This document shows positions 30,110-38,535 of a stretch of DNA of 60,994 nucleotides, piece after piece. Position 1 is the stretch's first letter. Every line of letters begins with the position of its first letter. Under the pieces are notes generated by a model, which was not told the DNA's origin, searched no databases, and saw only the letters and a program-made list of their open reading frames with translations. Position numbers and translations under genes: made by a program. Origin of the DNA: Candidatus Altimarinota bacterium (GTDB taxonomy: Bacteria > Patescibacteriota > Gracilibacteria > BD1-5 > UBA6164); contig JAUXPL010000038.1 of NCBI GenBank assembly GCA_030683605.1, forward strand, positions 1 to 60,994, written 5' to 3'.

Positions 30110-30213
30110 GACTCGAAAGGAGGTTTTTGCGAAGCAAAATTTAATTGCGACGAATAGGAGCAATTAAAACGGATGGCCTACCCGCAGGGAGCCGAGTCCC
30201 GTCGCGTCCGCCA
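30110..30213 (+). repeat. 104-nt structured element ending in a copy of the tRNA-Asp 3' end (copy 1)
   Basis: The element starts GACTCGAA, the inverse of the T-loop of the tRNA just upstream, and ends in the last 21 bases of that tRNA including CCA. It lies exactly 55 bases after the tRNA, as copy 2 does after tRNA-Leu. It folds into a closing stem GACTCG/CGAGTC and three hairpins: TTTTGC/GCAAAA, TTTAATTGC/GCAATTAAA, and a GGC/GCC stem with an inner CCC/GGG. Copy 2 (33020-33123) differs at paired sites in compensating ways. Possibly a structured RNA or a small element that targets tRNA genes. Confidence 0.8.
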
Positions 30214-30272
30214 TTAAATAAATTATACCAGCATAATATTTTGCTTAACAAGTAGAGATTTTAAGTGTTTTT

Positions 30273-30300
30273 TTGAAGCACATCTGTACTAATGTATAAG
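30273..30300 (+). promoter_or_regulatory. Promoter of tRNA-Ala (TTGAAG-N16-TATAAG)
   Basis: TTGAAG at 30273-30278, a 16-base spacer and TATAAG at 30295-30300, 18 bases before the tRNA. Confidence 0.55.
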
Positions 30301-30318
30301 TGTTGAAAATATTTGTAA

Positions 30319-30395
30319 GGGGACTTAGCTCAGTTGGCTAGAGCGCCTGCCTTGCACGCAGGAGGTCAGGAGTTCGACCCTCCTAGTCTCCACCA
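30319..30395 (+). tRNA. tRNA-Ala (TGC)
   Basis: Acceptor GGGGACT pairs with AGTCTCC, A discriminator, encoded CCA. Anticodon loop ctTGCac between CTGC and GCAG. T-arm gagttcgaccctc. No tRNA-end element follows this gene. Confidence 0.95.
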
Positions 30396-30491
30396 TTTTA
30401 ATTAAATGACTACAATTAGGAAATTAGAATTACTGTTTGTAATTCGATTTTGAGTTCTAATTGAAATCAAATTATAACATAATTTTATAAT

Positions 30492-30701
30492 ATGCCTGCA
30501 AATAAAAGACCTAGAAGATTAAACTATGCAGTTAATAAAAAAGGACCTAAAACATGATGAAAGGTTGTTAAGGCTGTAAGTCATTACCAAAAACTGCAAC
30601 AAAGAATTAAATTCGAATGAGAAACTAAGTGGCTAGTGAATGCTGTAAAAATTGTTACAGTGAAATTAAAAAAATACCAAATAAATCTTAACAAAATATA
30701 G
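30492..30701 (+). CDS. Small basic protein of unknown function (69 aa)
   Basis: Starts MPANKRPRRLNYAVNKKG and is strongly basic, as ribosomal or RNA-binding proteins are, with a later KWLVNAVKIVTVKLKKYQ segment. I do not recognise the family. It ends in TAG at 30699-30701, and the next ATG follows after one base, so the two are coupled. Both precede tuf. It could be a lineage-specific ribosomal protein, since it sits among translation genes, but this is an inference from composition and position. Confidence 0.55.
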
Positions 30702-30702
30702 T

Positions 30703-30789
30703 ATGCCTAGATTAACAGGACACGCACATAGAAAATTAAGAAGAGTATTATCTTTGATTGAGAAAAAAGTTAAAAAAACTAGAAAATAA
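30703..30789 (+). CDS. Very small basic protein (28 aa) before tuf
   Basis: MPRLTGHAHRKLRRVLSLIE followed by a Lys/Arg-rich end. Eleven of the 28 residues are Lys or Arg. It begins one base after the stop of the previous small gene and lies 75 bases before tuf. The size and charge recall tiny ribosomal proteins such as bTHX, but the sequence does not match it. Too short for confidence on sequence alone; the tight spacing and the ribosomal setting are the reasons to report it. Confidence 0.45.
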   Translation: MPRLTGHAHRKLRRVLSLIEKKVKKTRK

Positions 30790-30864
30790 AAACAAGTTGA
30801 TTTTTTTTATTAAATCGTTAAAGTTTTATTACTTTATATTTTATTTATTATAAACATAATTATT

Positions 30865-32061
30865 ATGGCTTTTGATAGATCTAAACCACATATTAATATT
30901 GGTACCATTGGTCACGTAGATCATGGAAAAACTACTACTACTGCTGCTATTTCTGCTGTTTTATATCATAAATACGGTGGAGGTGAAGGTTTAAGAGATT
31001 TTGCTTCTATTGATAATGCTCCTGAAGAAAGAGCTAGAGGTATCACAATCAACACTTCACATGTAGAATACGAAACTGCTGCTAGACATTACGCTCACGT
31101 AGATTGTCCAGGACATGCTGATTATGTTAAAAACATGATTACAGGTGCTGCTCAAATGGATGCTGCTATTCTTATAGTTGCTGCTACTGACGGACCTATG
31201 GCTCAAACTAGAGAACATATATTATTATCAAGACAAGTAGGTGTACCTTACATCGTTGTTTTTATGAATAAATGTGACATGGTTGATGATGAAGAAATGT
31301 TAGAATTAGTTGAAATGGAAATTAGAGATTTATTATCTAAATATAATTTTCCAGGTGATGATACTCCTGTTATTAGAGGTTCATGACTTGTAGCTTTAGA
31401 AAATCCTACTGATATGGATAAAGCTTACGGAGCTAAAACTATTATCGAATTATTTGATGCAGTTGAACAATTTGTTCCTATTCCTGATAGACCAACTGAT
31501 AAAGATTTCTTGATGCCTATTGAAGATGTATTCTCTATTAAAGGTAGAGGTACTGTAGTTACTGGTAAAATTGAAACTGGTATAATCAAAGTTGGACAAG
31601 AAGTTGAAATAGTAGGTATCAGAGATACAATAAAATCTACTGTTACATGAGTTGAAATGTTCCATAAATTATTAGATCAAGGACAAGCTTGAGATAATGC
31701 AGGTATCTTATTAAGAGGTATCCAAAGAGATGATGTTGAAAGAGGTCAAGTTTTATCTAAACCTGGATCAATTAAACCTCATACTGAATTCGAATCTGAA
31801 GTATATATCCTTACTAAAGATGAAGGTGGTAGACATACTCCATTCTTCAAAGGTTATAAACCTCAATTCTATTTCAGAACTACTGATGTAACTGGTGATA
31901 TTGAATTACCTGCTTGAGTAGAAATGGTTATGCCTGGTGATAATGTTCAAATGACTGTTAAATTACAATCTCCTATTGCGATGACTGAATGATTAAGATT
32001 TGCGATTAGAGAAGGTGGTAGAACTGTTGGTTCTGGAGTTGTTGCTAAAGTTATAGCATAA
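30865..32061 (+). CDS. tuf: Elongation factor Tu
   Basis: 398 residues, full length. G1 [32 protein letters not shown] and the three-domain body through [12 protein letters not shown]-Tu delivers aminoacyl-tRNA to the ribosome. Its glycine codons are unusual for the window: of 40 glycines only five are TGA (for example at 31384 and 31648) and the other 35 are GGN, mostly GGT. Most other genes here use TGA for the majority of glycines. This fits selection against the recoded codon in a very highly expressed gene. Followed by an intergenic palindromic repeat and rpsJ. Confidence 0.98.
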
Positions 32062-32107
32062 TTCATACTTAATGTAAATTAATAAACTTAGTATTATTCC
32101 TATATTG

Positions 32108-32152
32108 AGCCTCTTTCCCCTGTTAAGGGGAGAGAATTCAAGAGAGAGGTTT
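32108..32152 (+). repeat. Intergenic palindromic repeat between tuf and rpsJ
   Basis: gcctctttcccctgttaagg then ggagagaattcaagagagag; CCTCTTTCCCC and GGGGAGAG flank the loop tgttaa. The same element lies inverted at 33137-33181, and an enlarged copy at 38536-38625. Confidence 0.75.
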
Positions 32153-32216
32153 ATAATACTAAGCAATTAGATTATATTAAATAATTTATATTTATTACTA
32201 TATTTATATATTTATA

Positions 32217-32537
32217 ATGTCTGCAAAAAAAACTACTACAAAGATTAGAATAAGTGTTAAATCTTTTGATCACAGATTGCTTGATGAAGCTGTGAAGAAA
32301 ATTGTTACTATAGCTTCTGATTCTGGAGCTCAAGTTGTTTGACCAATACCTCTTCCAACTAAAATACAAAAAGTTACTGTAAATAGATCAACTTTTGTTA
32401 ATAAAGATGCTAGAGAACAATTTGAAATAAGAAGACATAGAAGAATTATTGATATTTTGGAGCCTTCTCCAAAAACTATGGAATTATTACAAGATATATC
32501 TATTCCTAATGGAGTTGGTATAGATATTAAAGCATAA
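32217..32537 (+). CDS. rpsJ: Ribosomal protein uS10
   Basis: 106 residues: [18 protein letters not shown], then [35 protein letters not shown] and the C-terminal GVGIDIKA. uS10 is a 30S head protein and, as NusE, takes part in antitermination. It follows tuf, the common tuf-rpsJ order of the str/S10 operons, but the rest of the S10 operon is absent; rpmB follows. Start ATG at 32217 has only an AT-rich leader. Confidence 0.97.
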
Positions 32538-32631
32538 TTGAAATTTTAGATTTCATATTAAATATAGAAAAGTAAATAATATTATTATTTATCCTTTTCA
32601 TTATAAATTATTATTTGTTAATTAAACTGTT

Positions 32632-32829
32632 ATGTCTAGAGTTTGTGAAATAACTTGAAAAAGAACAGCTGTTGGTAATAATAGATCTCACTCTTTAAGA
32701 GCAACTAAGAGAAAATTTTATCCAAACTTATTTTATAAAAATATTAAAGATCCAGAAACGGGTTTAGTATATAAAATTAGAGTATCGGCTAAATGATTAA
32801 GAACATTGAGAAAACATTGAGTTTTGTAA
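32632..32829 (+). CDS. rpmB: Ribosomal protein bL28
   Basis: 65 residues: MSRVCEITGKRTAVGNNRSH, with the second segment KRKFYPNLF and the end RVSAKGLRTLRKHG. This is the complete L28 pattern (C-x-I-T-G-K, then N-x-x-S-H). bL28 is a 50S protein. The two TGA-coded glycines (in ITGK and in SAKGL) fall on conserved positions. A hairpin and tRNA-Leu follow 50 bases later. Confidence 0.95.
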
Positions 32830-32837
32830 AAATAACA

Positions 32838-32863
32838 TATAGACGCGATAAATCGCGTCTATA
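32838..32863 (+). other. Perfect hairpin between rpmB and tRNA-Leu
   Basis: ATAGACGCGAT and ATCGCGTCTAT around aa; no T run follows directly, so it is more likely a processing or stabilising hairpin than a terminator. tRNA-Leu starts 17 bases later and may be on the same transcript. Confidence 0.6.
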
Positions 32864-32879
32864 CAATAAAAGTTATTTT

Positions 32880-32964
32880 GCCCAGATGGTGGAATTGGTA
32901 GACACGCGGGACTTAAAATCCCGTTTCCTCGGAAGTGCGGGTTCGATTCCCGCTCTGGGCACCA
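32880..32964 (+). tRNA. tRNA-Leu (TAA)
   Basis: Acceptor GCCCAGA pairs with TCTGGGC, A discriminator, encoded CCA, long variable arm (tttcctcggaag). Anticodon loop acTTAaaa within GCGGG and CCCG. T-arm gggttcgattccc. Its last 21 bases are repeated at 33103-33123. Confidence 0.95.
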
Positions 32965-33019
32965 TACTAAAAAAGTATTAAAAATAAATAAATGCACCTA
33001 ACGATGCTTATAATAATAG

Positions 33020-33123
33020 GAATCGAAAGGAGGGTTCTGCAAAGCAGAATTTAATTGCGACGAATAGGAGCAATTAAAACGGATGGCCTACCCGCAGGGA
33101 GCCGATTCCCGCTCTGGGCACCA
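33020..33123 (+). repeat. 104-nt structured element ending in a copy of the tRNA-Leu 3' end (copy 2)
   Basis: Same size, core and 55-base distance from its tRNA as copy 1 at 30110. The first eight bases GAATCGAA are the inverse of this tRNA's T-loop (ttcgattc); in copy 1 they are GACTCGAA, inverse of ttcgagtc. The first hairpin is TTCTGC/GCAGAA here and TTTTGC/GCAAAA in copy 1. The closing stem is GAATCG/CGATTC. The second hairpin and the right core are identical between copies. It carries AAAGGAGG, a perfect Shine-Dalgarno-like word rare in this window. Confidence 0.8.
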
Positions 33124-33136
33124 TTAAATGAATTTA

Positions 33137-33181
33137 AAACCTCTCTCTTGAATTCTCTCTCCTTGTCAGGAGAAAGAGGCT
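33137..33181 (-). repeat. Intergenic palindromic repeat, inverted copy of 32108-32152
   Basis: acctctctcttgaattctct then ctccttgtcaggagaaagagg. It is the reverse complement of the tuf-rpsJ repeat with a few changes in the loop. With the tRNA-end element it fills the 329-base gap between tRNA-Leu and rpsP. Confidence 0.75.
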
Positions 33182-33293
33182 ACAAAATTAAGGAAAAATA
33201 TTTAAACCTTAAATTAGAGTTAAAAATTAATTATTTTTGATTTTAAATTTATGGTTTAATAACTAAAAAATATATATTATAAATAATTTGAAA

Positions 33294-33533
33294 ATGTTAA
33301 AAATAAGATTATCTAGAGCTGGAAAAAGAAATATGCCATTTTTTAGAGTAGTTGTTACAGAACATACTGCTGCAGCAAAACATGGTTATATAGAAGTATT
33401 AGGTTTTTATAATCCACTTTCTAAAGATTTTAAAATAAATGATTTAGATAAAGTAAAAGCTTATGTTTCAAACGGTGTGCAATTTTCACCTAGAGTGGAA
33501 AAACTTCTTAAAGTAAATAATATTACTATATAA
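33294..33533 (+). CDS. rpsP: Ribosomal protein bS16
   Basis: 79 residues: MLKIRLSRAGKRNMPFFRVV, then EVLGFYNPLSKDF and the end VSNGVQFSPRVEKLL. bS16 is an early 30S assembly protein. A TTG two codons upstream (33288) would give MKM at the start, but the ATG at 33294 matches the usual bS16 start. Followed by khpA, a frequent neighbour of rpsP in bacteria. Confidence 0.96.
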   Translation: MLKIRLSRAGKRNMPFFRVVVTEHTAAAKHGYIEVLGFYNPLSKDFKINDLDKVKAYVSNGVQFSPRVEKLLKVNNITI

Positions 33534-33538
33534 TATTA

Positions 33539-33580
33539 AAATCCTTCAATTATTTAATGTTGAGGGATATTATTTTTTTA
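33539..33580 (+). terminator. Weak terminator between rpsP and khpA
   Basis: ATCCTTCAA and TTGAGGGAT form an imperfect stem around ttatttaatg, then tattatttttt. Possibly an attenuator, since khpA follows at once. Confidence 0.55.
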
Positions 33581-33593
33581 ATATAAGTATGAT

Positions 33594-33830
33594 ATGAAAG
33601 AGGTAGAATTTTTACAATTTATTGTTGAAAATTTAGTTGAAAATAAAAATGAAATAGTTATAAATAGAATAGAAGATGAAATGGGTGTATTATTAACTTT
33701 AAAAGTTAATAAAGATGATATGGGTATTATTATTTGAAAAGCTTGAAATACAATTAATTCTATTAGGTCTTTGTTGAGATTATATTGAATGAAGATTTCT
33801 AAGAGAATAAATTTAAAAGTTTTAGATTAG
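33594..33830 (+). CDS. khpA: KH-domain RNA-binding protein KhpA
   Basis: 78 residues, a single KH domain: FLQFIVENLVENKNEI, then GVLLTLKVNKDDMGIIIGKAG as the strand and GxxG loop, followed by NTINSIRSLLRLYGMKISKR. KhpA with KhpB (Jag) binds RNA and affects cell division in Gram-positive bacteria. The rpsP-khpA pair is a well known order. Two glycines of the GKAGN loop are TGA. Ends in TAG. Confidence 0.92.
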
Positions 33831-33848
33831 TTATTTAAATATATTGTT

Positions 33849-34283
33849 ATGATTATAGATACTGTTTATGCATTTAACGAAACTAGTTCTATATTTGGAT
33901 CAACTATAGGATTTTGAGATTTTATTTTGTTAGCAATCTCATTATTTGTTTTGTTCTCTGGAGTTTTTTCTATAGTTTTTATATTATGGGGATGATTACT
34001 TTTGATATTATCTGGAGGTAATGATGAAAAAATAAAACCAGCAATTAACACTATTAGATATGCTGTTATTGGTATAGTAGTTACAGTATTAACAATTTTT
34101 ATTTTTCCAATATTATGAAGATTATTGTGATTAGATGTAGAAAAATATGCTGAACCTAAAAGAATTTTTGAAAAAATAGAAGAAATATGAGATAAAATAT
34201 TTTGAACTTCAAGTAATAGCAAATCATCAAATGATAGAATTCGTGATTTGGATAGTATACCTTCAGATTTTTCAGATTTATAA
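33849..34283 (+). CDS. VirB2/TrbC-like small membrane protein
   Basis: 144 residues. Two membrane helices (about 22-55 and 70-95) are joined by LILSGGNDEKIKPAINTIRY, the loop typical of VirB2/TrbC pilin-like proteins (small glycine turn, acidic pair, K, then a helix leading into the second membrane segment). A charged C-terminal tail of about 45 residues follows. The same loop occurs once to three times in the proteins of the cluster at 38682-41062. It may be a pilin or a membrane component of the type IV secretion-like system, encoded away from the main cluster. Confidence 0.65.
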
Positions 34284-34317
34284 AAAAAAATACTTACTCT
34301 ATGTAAGTATTTTTTTT
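34284..34317. terminator. Terminator shared by the VirB2-like gene and the gene on the other strand
   Basis: AAAATACTTAC and GTAAGTATTTT around tctat with A and T runs on both sides. The stop of the minus-strand gene (34294-34296) lies inside the stem. Confidence 0.8.
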
Positions 34318-34722
34318 ATAAATTAAATTTTTCCATTTTTCATATATGCTCATTTCATCTACAATAATTTTTTCTTTCTCTTTTAATATCTCAATATTTG
34401 TTTTTATTATATCTTCTTCATTTTTTGTTTCAATTGTAGTAAATTTATTATATATATTTTCTGTTGTTAAATATACTACTTTTTCTCATATATTTTTAAA
34501 AGATTGTTGCTCTTTTAATATCTTATTTTTATAAGCTAAAGAACTTTTATATCTTATTATTTTTTCAGATATATTTATCTTTTCTTTTATCTGAATGTTT
34601 AATTCTTTGATATATTCTATATTTTCATTTATTTTATATTCTTTGTATGTGAAACTTAGTATTAAATAAGATATATAAAGTATAATCGATATAATTATCA
34701 AGAAAATGTATTGTTTTTTCAT
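34294..34722 (-). CDS. Membrane-anchored coiled-coil protein of unknown function (142 aa)
   Basis: MKKQYIFLIIISIILYISYL is a single membrane helix with the rest outside or inside the cell; the remaining 115 residues are rich in Lys, Glu and Ile with heptad-like spacing (IKEKINISEKIIRYK, ILKEKEKIIVDE). It has one TGA glycine (after FKNI), so a standard-code reading ends early at 78 residues. The general shape recalls FtsL/FtsB or septum-associated proteins, but there is no sequence evidence for that. It is divergent from the FecR-like gene. Confidence 0.65.
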
Positions 34723-34809
34723 ATTTTTTGTATATTTAAAATTTTTATATAAAATAATACTAATAATTATTTTCTTTAACTTAATTTATTTACTTATATA
34801 ATAATTAAA

Positions 34810-36027
34810 ATGTTAAAAATAAAAAATAAATTTATTATTTTTATAATAATGACAATAATATGAATTGTATTAACACTTTTTTTAAGTTCATATTTAGAAA
34901 AAAATAAAAATGTTTATTCATATGTAGTATTAATTAATTGAGAAGCAAAATTAAATGAAAATTCATTATTTGTAAAAGAGAAAACAAAACTTACTGTTTG
35001 AGATATGGTACAAACAATATGAAATGACTCTCTAGTAGTATTGGAATGGTGAGAAGGTAGTGTAACTAGGTTATGATGAAATTCTAGCATAAAAATATCA
35101 GAATTACATATTTCAAGTGATTTATCTCAAATAAATATAAATTTTAATTTGTTAAGTGGTAAGAGTTGGTCAAATATAGTATCTTTTTTTGGTGAAAATT
35201 CATATTTCAAACAATACTTCAGAGACTCAGAAGCAGCAGTAAGATGAACAGTTTTCAATGTAGATTTAGAAAATGATTATTTGTATGTCACAAATCATAA
35301 AATAGATTTAACTACTAGTAATTGAGAAAAACTTATTATAAATGAACAAGAGCCTTTTGATATAAAAACATTTAGTTTTATTAAATTAGAAAATTTTATT
35401 AAGTCTATTAAAGATAAATCATTTGAAGAAATAAATAAACAATTTGATAAAGAGTTAATATTAAATTTGAGATATAGATTGGAAAAAGATTTAAAAAGTA
35501 TAAATAAATTGGTAAATATAGATATAAAACAAGCTTTAACTGATGATGTTAAAAAAACTGAATTATATAATAAATTTTTGTATGATTATCAAAAACTGAA
35601 TTTTGTACAATCTTCTGATGTAGATTTGTTCAAATTAAAATTAGAAATAAAAGATAAGTTATTACAATTATCTCAGTGAGAAAATAAAGATATATTAATT
35701 AATAGTACTTTATTTGATTTCAAAGAAATAATAGATTCAAAAAATTACGAAAGCCTAGATAAATTATTAAATATTTTGTCAGATAATAAAGAGGTATTAA
35801 ATAAATTTAATTTAAATGATTATTTGAATAAATCAATAATTCCAGTAGATATACAAAATAGAATATCAGATGAATTTTGATTATTAAAAAATTTTTTTGG
35901 TAGTTCTATTAATACATTAAAAAATATTAATATAGATGTTGAAGATTTAAAGAATATTCAGCAAAAAGCAGATGAAAAATGAAAACAAATATTGGATAAG
36001 ATATCTAATAAATTAATTAATAATTAA
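34810..36027 (+). CDS. FecR-domain membrane protein
   Basis: 405 residues. One N-terminal membrane helix (IIFIIMTIIGIVLTLFLSSY), then a FecR-like domain: VLINGEAKLNENS, LTVGDMVQTIGNDSLVVLEW, GEGSVTRLGGNSSIKI, the WS/F tract and AAVRGTVFNVDLENDYLYV. Such domains sense or bind ligands outside the membrane. The C-terminal 250 residues are helical and charged. It is followed after 5 bases by a CHASE2-adenylate cyclase, a partnership known from other bacteria in which FecR and CHASE2 proteins occur together. Confidence 0.78.
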
Positions 36028-36032
36028 ATATT

Positions 36033-38213
36033 ATGTTTAAAGATAAAATCATATTAATAAAGAATAGAAATGTTTTATCCATTTTTTTATCTACTATTTT
36101 ATTTTTATTTGTATTTGTTATAAGTAGTACTAATGTTTTGTATGTTTTTAATAAAAAAATACAAGATATTTATTTTCAATTTAATAATTTAAATATAAGT
36201 AAAAATATTGTTGTTGTAGAAATTGATGAGGAGACTTTAGCTTGAAGGAAAAATACTATTTGAAATATAACATTAGAATGATTATGAAGATTTCCATTTG
36301 ATAGGAAATATCATGCTACAGTGATAGATAATTTGACTAATGCATGAGCTTCAGTTATTGCATTGGATATGATATTTTGAGAAAAAAGCTCTGATTATTC
36401 TGATGAAATATTATCTGAGTCTATAAAAAAAGCTTGAAATGTTGTATTATGATTATGGACTGATTCTACTTGAATATTGCAAAAACCATATTGAAATTTT
36501 TGAGACTATATGTACAATTGATGATACTTAGCTCCAAATATTGATACTATTAATAAAGTTGTTTATTCTATTAAACCTTTTTTCAAGTTCAGACTTTCTG
36601 ATAATTATGAAGACCATTTTGTTATATCTATTATTAGATGATTTTATTCTAAAATATATAATGATCCATCATTATTAACAGTAAAACCAGTTTTAGATAA
36701 TAAAAATGTTTATATATGAAATAATATAGTACTTGTAAGATCTAGTACTTTTACTGATAATGAATTATCTATAGCTAATAAATTATTAAATTCTGAGTTA
36801 GAACAATCTGATATTAAAATACACAAGGACATAATTAATTCTATAGATAAAAAAGAAAATATTTTAATTAATTATACCGAAAGTAGCAAATTTTTCAAGA
36901 AATCATATTTAGATATTTACTATAATCAGTTTGATAAATCAATAATCAAAGATAAAATAGTAATCATATGAGCTACAGCAAAGTGAATCAAAGACACATT
37001 TTCTACTCCACTTTGAATAGAATATTGAGTTTATACTCATGCAAATGCTATCAATACAATATTAACTAATAATTCAATTAAGTATTTAGATAAGAATATT
37101 GAATGGATGTTAATTTATTTATTAATTATTGTATCTGTATATTTTAATATTAGTAAATCATCATATGTATTAATTTTAAGTAATATTTCATTAATTTCAA
37201 TTTTTTTACTATTTGTTCTTTATTCTACAATATTTACTAGTTATCTATTGAATTTTCCTGTAGAATTAGCATTTGCTTTTATATTTTCCCTAGTAATATC
37301 AAATATACTCAAATACTATATAGAAAATAAACATAAAACGAAGTTAAATAAAGCTCTATCTGAGTATGTTTCTGAAGATGTTGCAAATGAAATATTATCA
37401 TGAGCATGACTTATTAACTTAAACTGAGAAAAAAAAGAAATTGCAATATTTTTCTCTGATATAGAATGATTTACTAGTATATCTGAAAAATTATCACCAG
37501 AAGAATTAGTATTATTTCTAAGAGAATATTTAGGTGAAATGTCTAATATAATAATGTCTGATAAATGATACATTGATAAATATGAATGAGATGCTATAAT
37601 GGCATTATGGTGAGTATTTGGAGTTGATAATTTATCAACTTATAGAATTTGTAATTCAGCATTATTACAACAAACAAAATTAATAGAATTAAATAAAATA
37701 TGGAAAGATAGATGATTCTGAGATATTAAAGCTAGAATATGAATACATTTTTGATCTGCTGTTGTAGGTGATATTTGAAGCGAATGATGAAAAAAGAATT
37801 TTACTGCTCTTTGAGATAATGTAAATCTTGCATCACGTTTGGAATGAGTAAATAAGTTTTATGGTACATTTATATGTGTTAGTGAAACTATTTATGATTT
37901 ACAAAATGAAAATTTTGAGTTTAGATATTTGGATAAAATAAGGGTTAAATGAAAAATTATACCTATAAAGATATATGAATTATTATGAAAAAAATGAGAA
38001 GTAACTCAAGATAAACTACAAATAAAGTATAGATTTGAAAATGCTACTAAGTTATATTTAAATAGAGAATTCGTACAAGCAAAAGAAATATTTCAAAGTT
38101 TATTAGATATTTGAGATAAGGCAGCAAGAATATATTTAGAAATGTGTGAAATATATATAAAAAATTCACCACCTGATGAATGGGATGGTGTTTCAGAAAT
38201 GTTAAGTAAGTAA
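36033..38213 (+). CDS. CHASE2-domain class III adenylate/guanylate cyclase
   Basis: 726 residues. A membrane helix at the N-terminus, an extracellular CHASE2 domain (about 45-340: NIVVVEIDEETLAG, FPFDRKYHATVIDNL, IALDMIFGE, KIVIIGATAKGIKDTFSTP), three membrane helices (about 350-435) and a cyclase domain with the metal-binding Asp476 (FSDIEGFTSISE) and Asp520 (DKYEGDAIMALWG), and GDNVNLASRLEG. It makes cAMP or cGMP in response to an outside signal. A short C-terminal helical part resembles a TPR. Forms an operon with the FecR protein. The glycine before the second metal Asp is TGA. Confidence 0.92.
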
Positions 38214-38225
38214 TAAAAATTATAA

Positions 38226-38261
38226 AAAAATAGTCAAAATAAATTTGACTATTTTTATTTT
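38226..38261 (+). terminator. Terminator of the FecR-cyclase operon
   Basis: AAAAATAGTCAAA and TTTGACTATTTTT, then T-rich sequence. Its right arm contains TTGACT (38245), which with TATAAT at 38266-38271 (15-base spacing) may start the tRNA-Glu transcript. Confidence 0.75.
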
Positions 38262-38291
38262 TATATATAATAAACACGCAATAAGAGATAT

Positions 38292-38366
38292 GCGGCCATC
38301 GTCTAGAGGTTAGGACTCCTGGTTTTCATCCAGGCAGCCGGGGTTCGATTCCCCGTGGCCGTACCA
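38292..38366 (+). tRNA. tRNA-Glu (TTC)
   Basis: Acceptor GCGGCCA pairs with TGGCCGT (first pair G-U), A discriminator, encoded CCA. Anticodon loop ttTTCat between CCTGG and CCAGG. T-arm ggggttcgattcccc. Confidence 0.93.
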
Positions 38367-38389
38367 TATATTATTGCATTTTTTTTTAC

Positions 38390-38464
38390 CGCGGGGTAGA
38401 GAAGTGGTATCTCGTCGGGCTCATAACCCGAAGATCACTGGTTCGATTCCAGTCTCCGCAACCA
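38390..38464 (+). tRNA. Initiator tRNA-fMet (CAT)
   Basis: Starts CGCGGGG and ends CTCCGCA then ACCA: the unpaired C1-A72 of initiator tRNA is present. Anticodon loop ctCATaa in GGG/CCC pairs, the three G-C pairs typical of initiators. T-arm tggttcgattcca. 23 bases after tRNA-Glu, so both are probably on one transcript. Confidence 0.95.
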
Positions 38465-38474
38465 ATTGATATCA

Positions 38475-38514
38475 AAAAATAGTCTTACTTGTTTAAAAGT
38501 AAGACTATTTTTTA
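38475..38514 (+). terminator. Terminator after tRNA-fMet
   Basis: AAAATAGTCTTACTT and AAGTAAGACTATTTT around gtttaa, then T run. Confidence 0.85.
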
Positions 38515-38535
38515 TATTATTAATTTCATAAAGCA

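Noticed and set aside
33055-33240. Plus-strand open frame through the tRNA-end element (contains AIKTDGLPAGS)
   Set aside because: It runs from inside the structured element into an inverted palindromic repeat; no promoter or homologous protein supports it. The DNA-level structure explains the sequence better.
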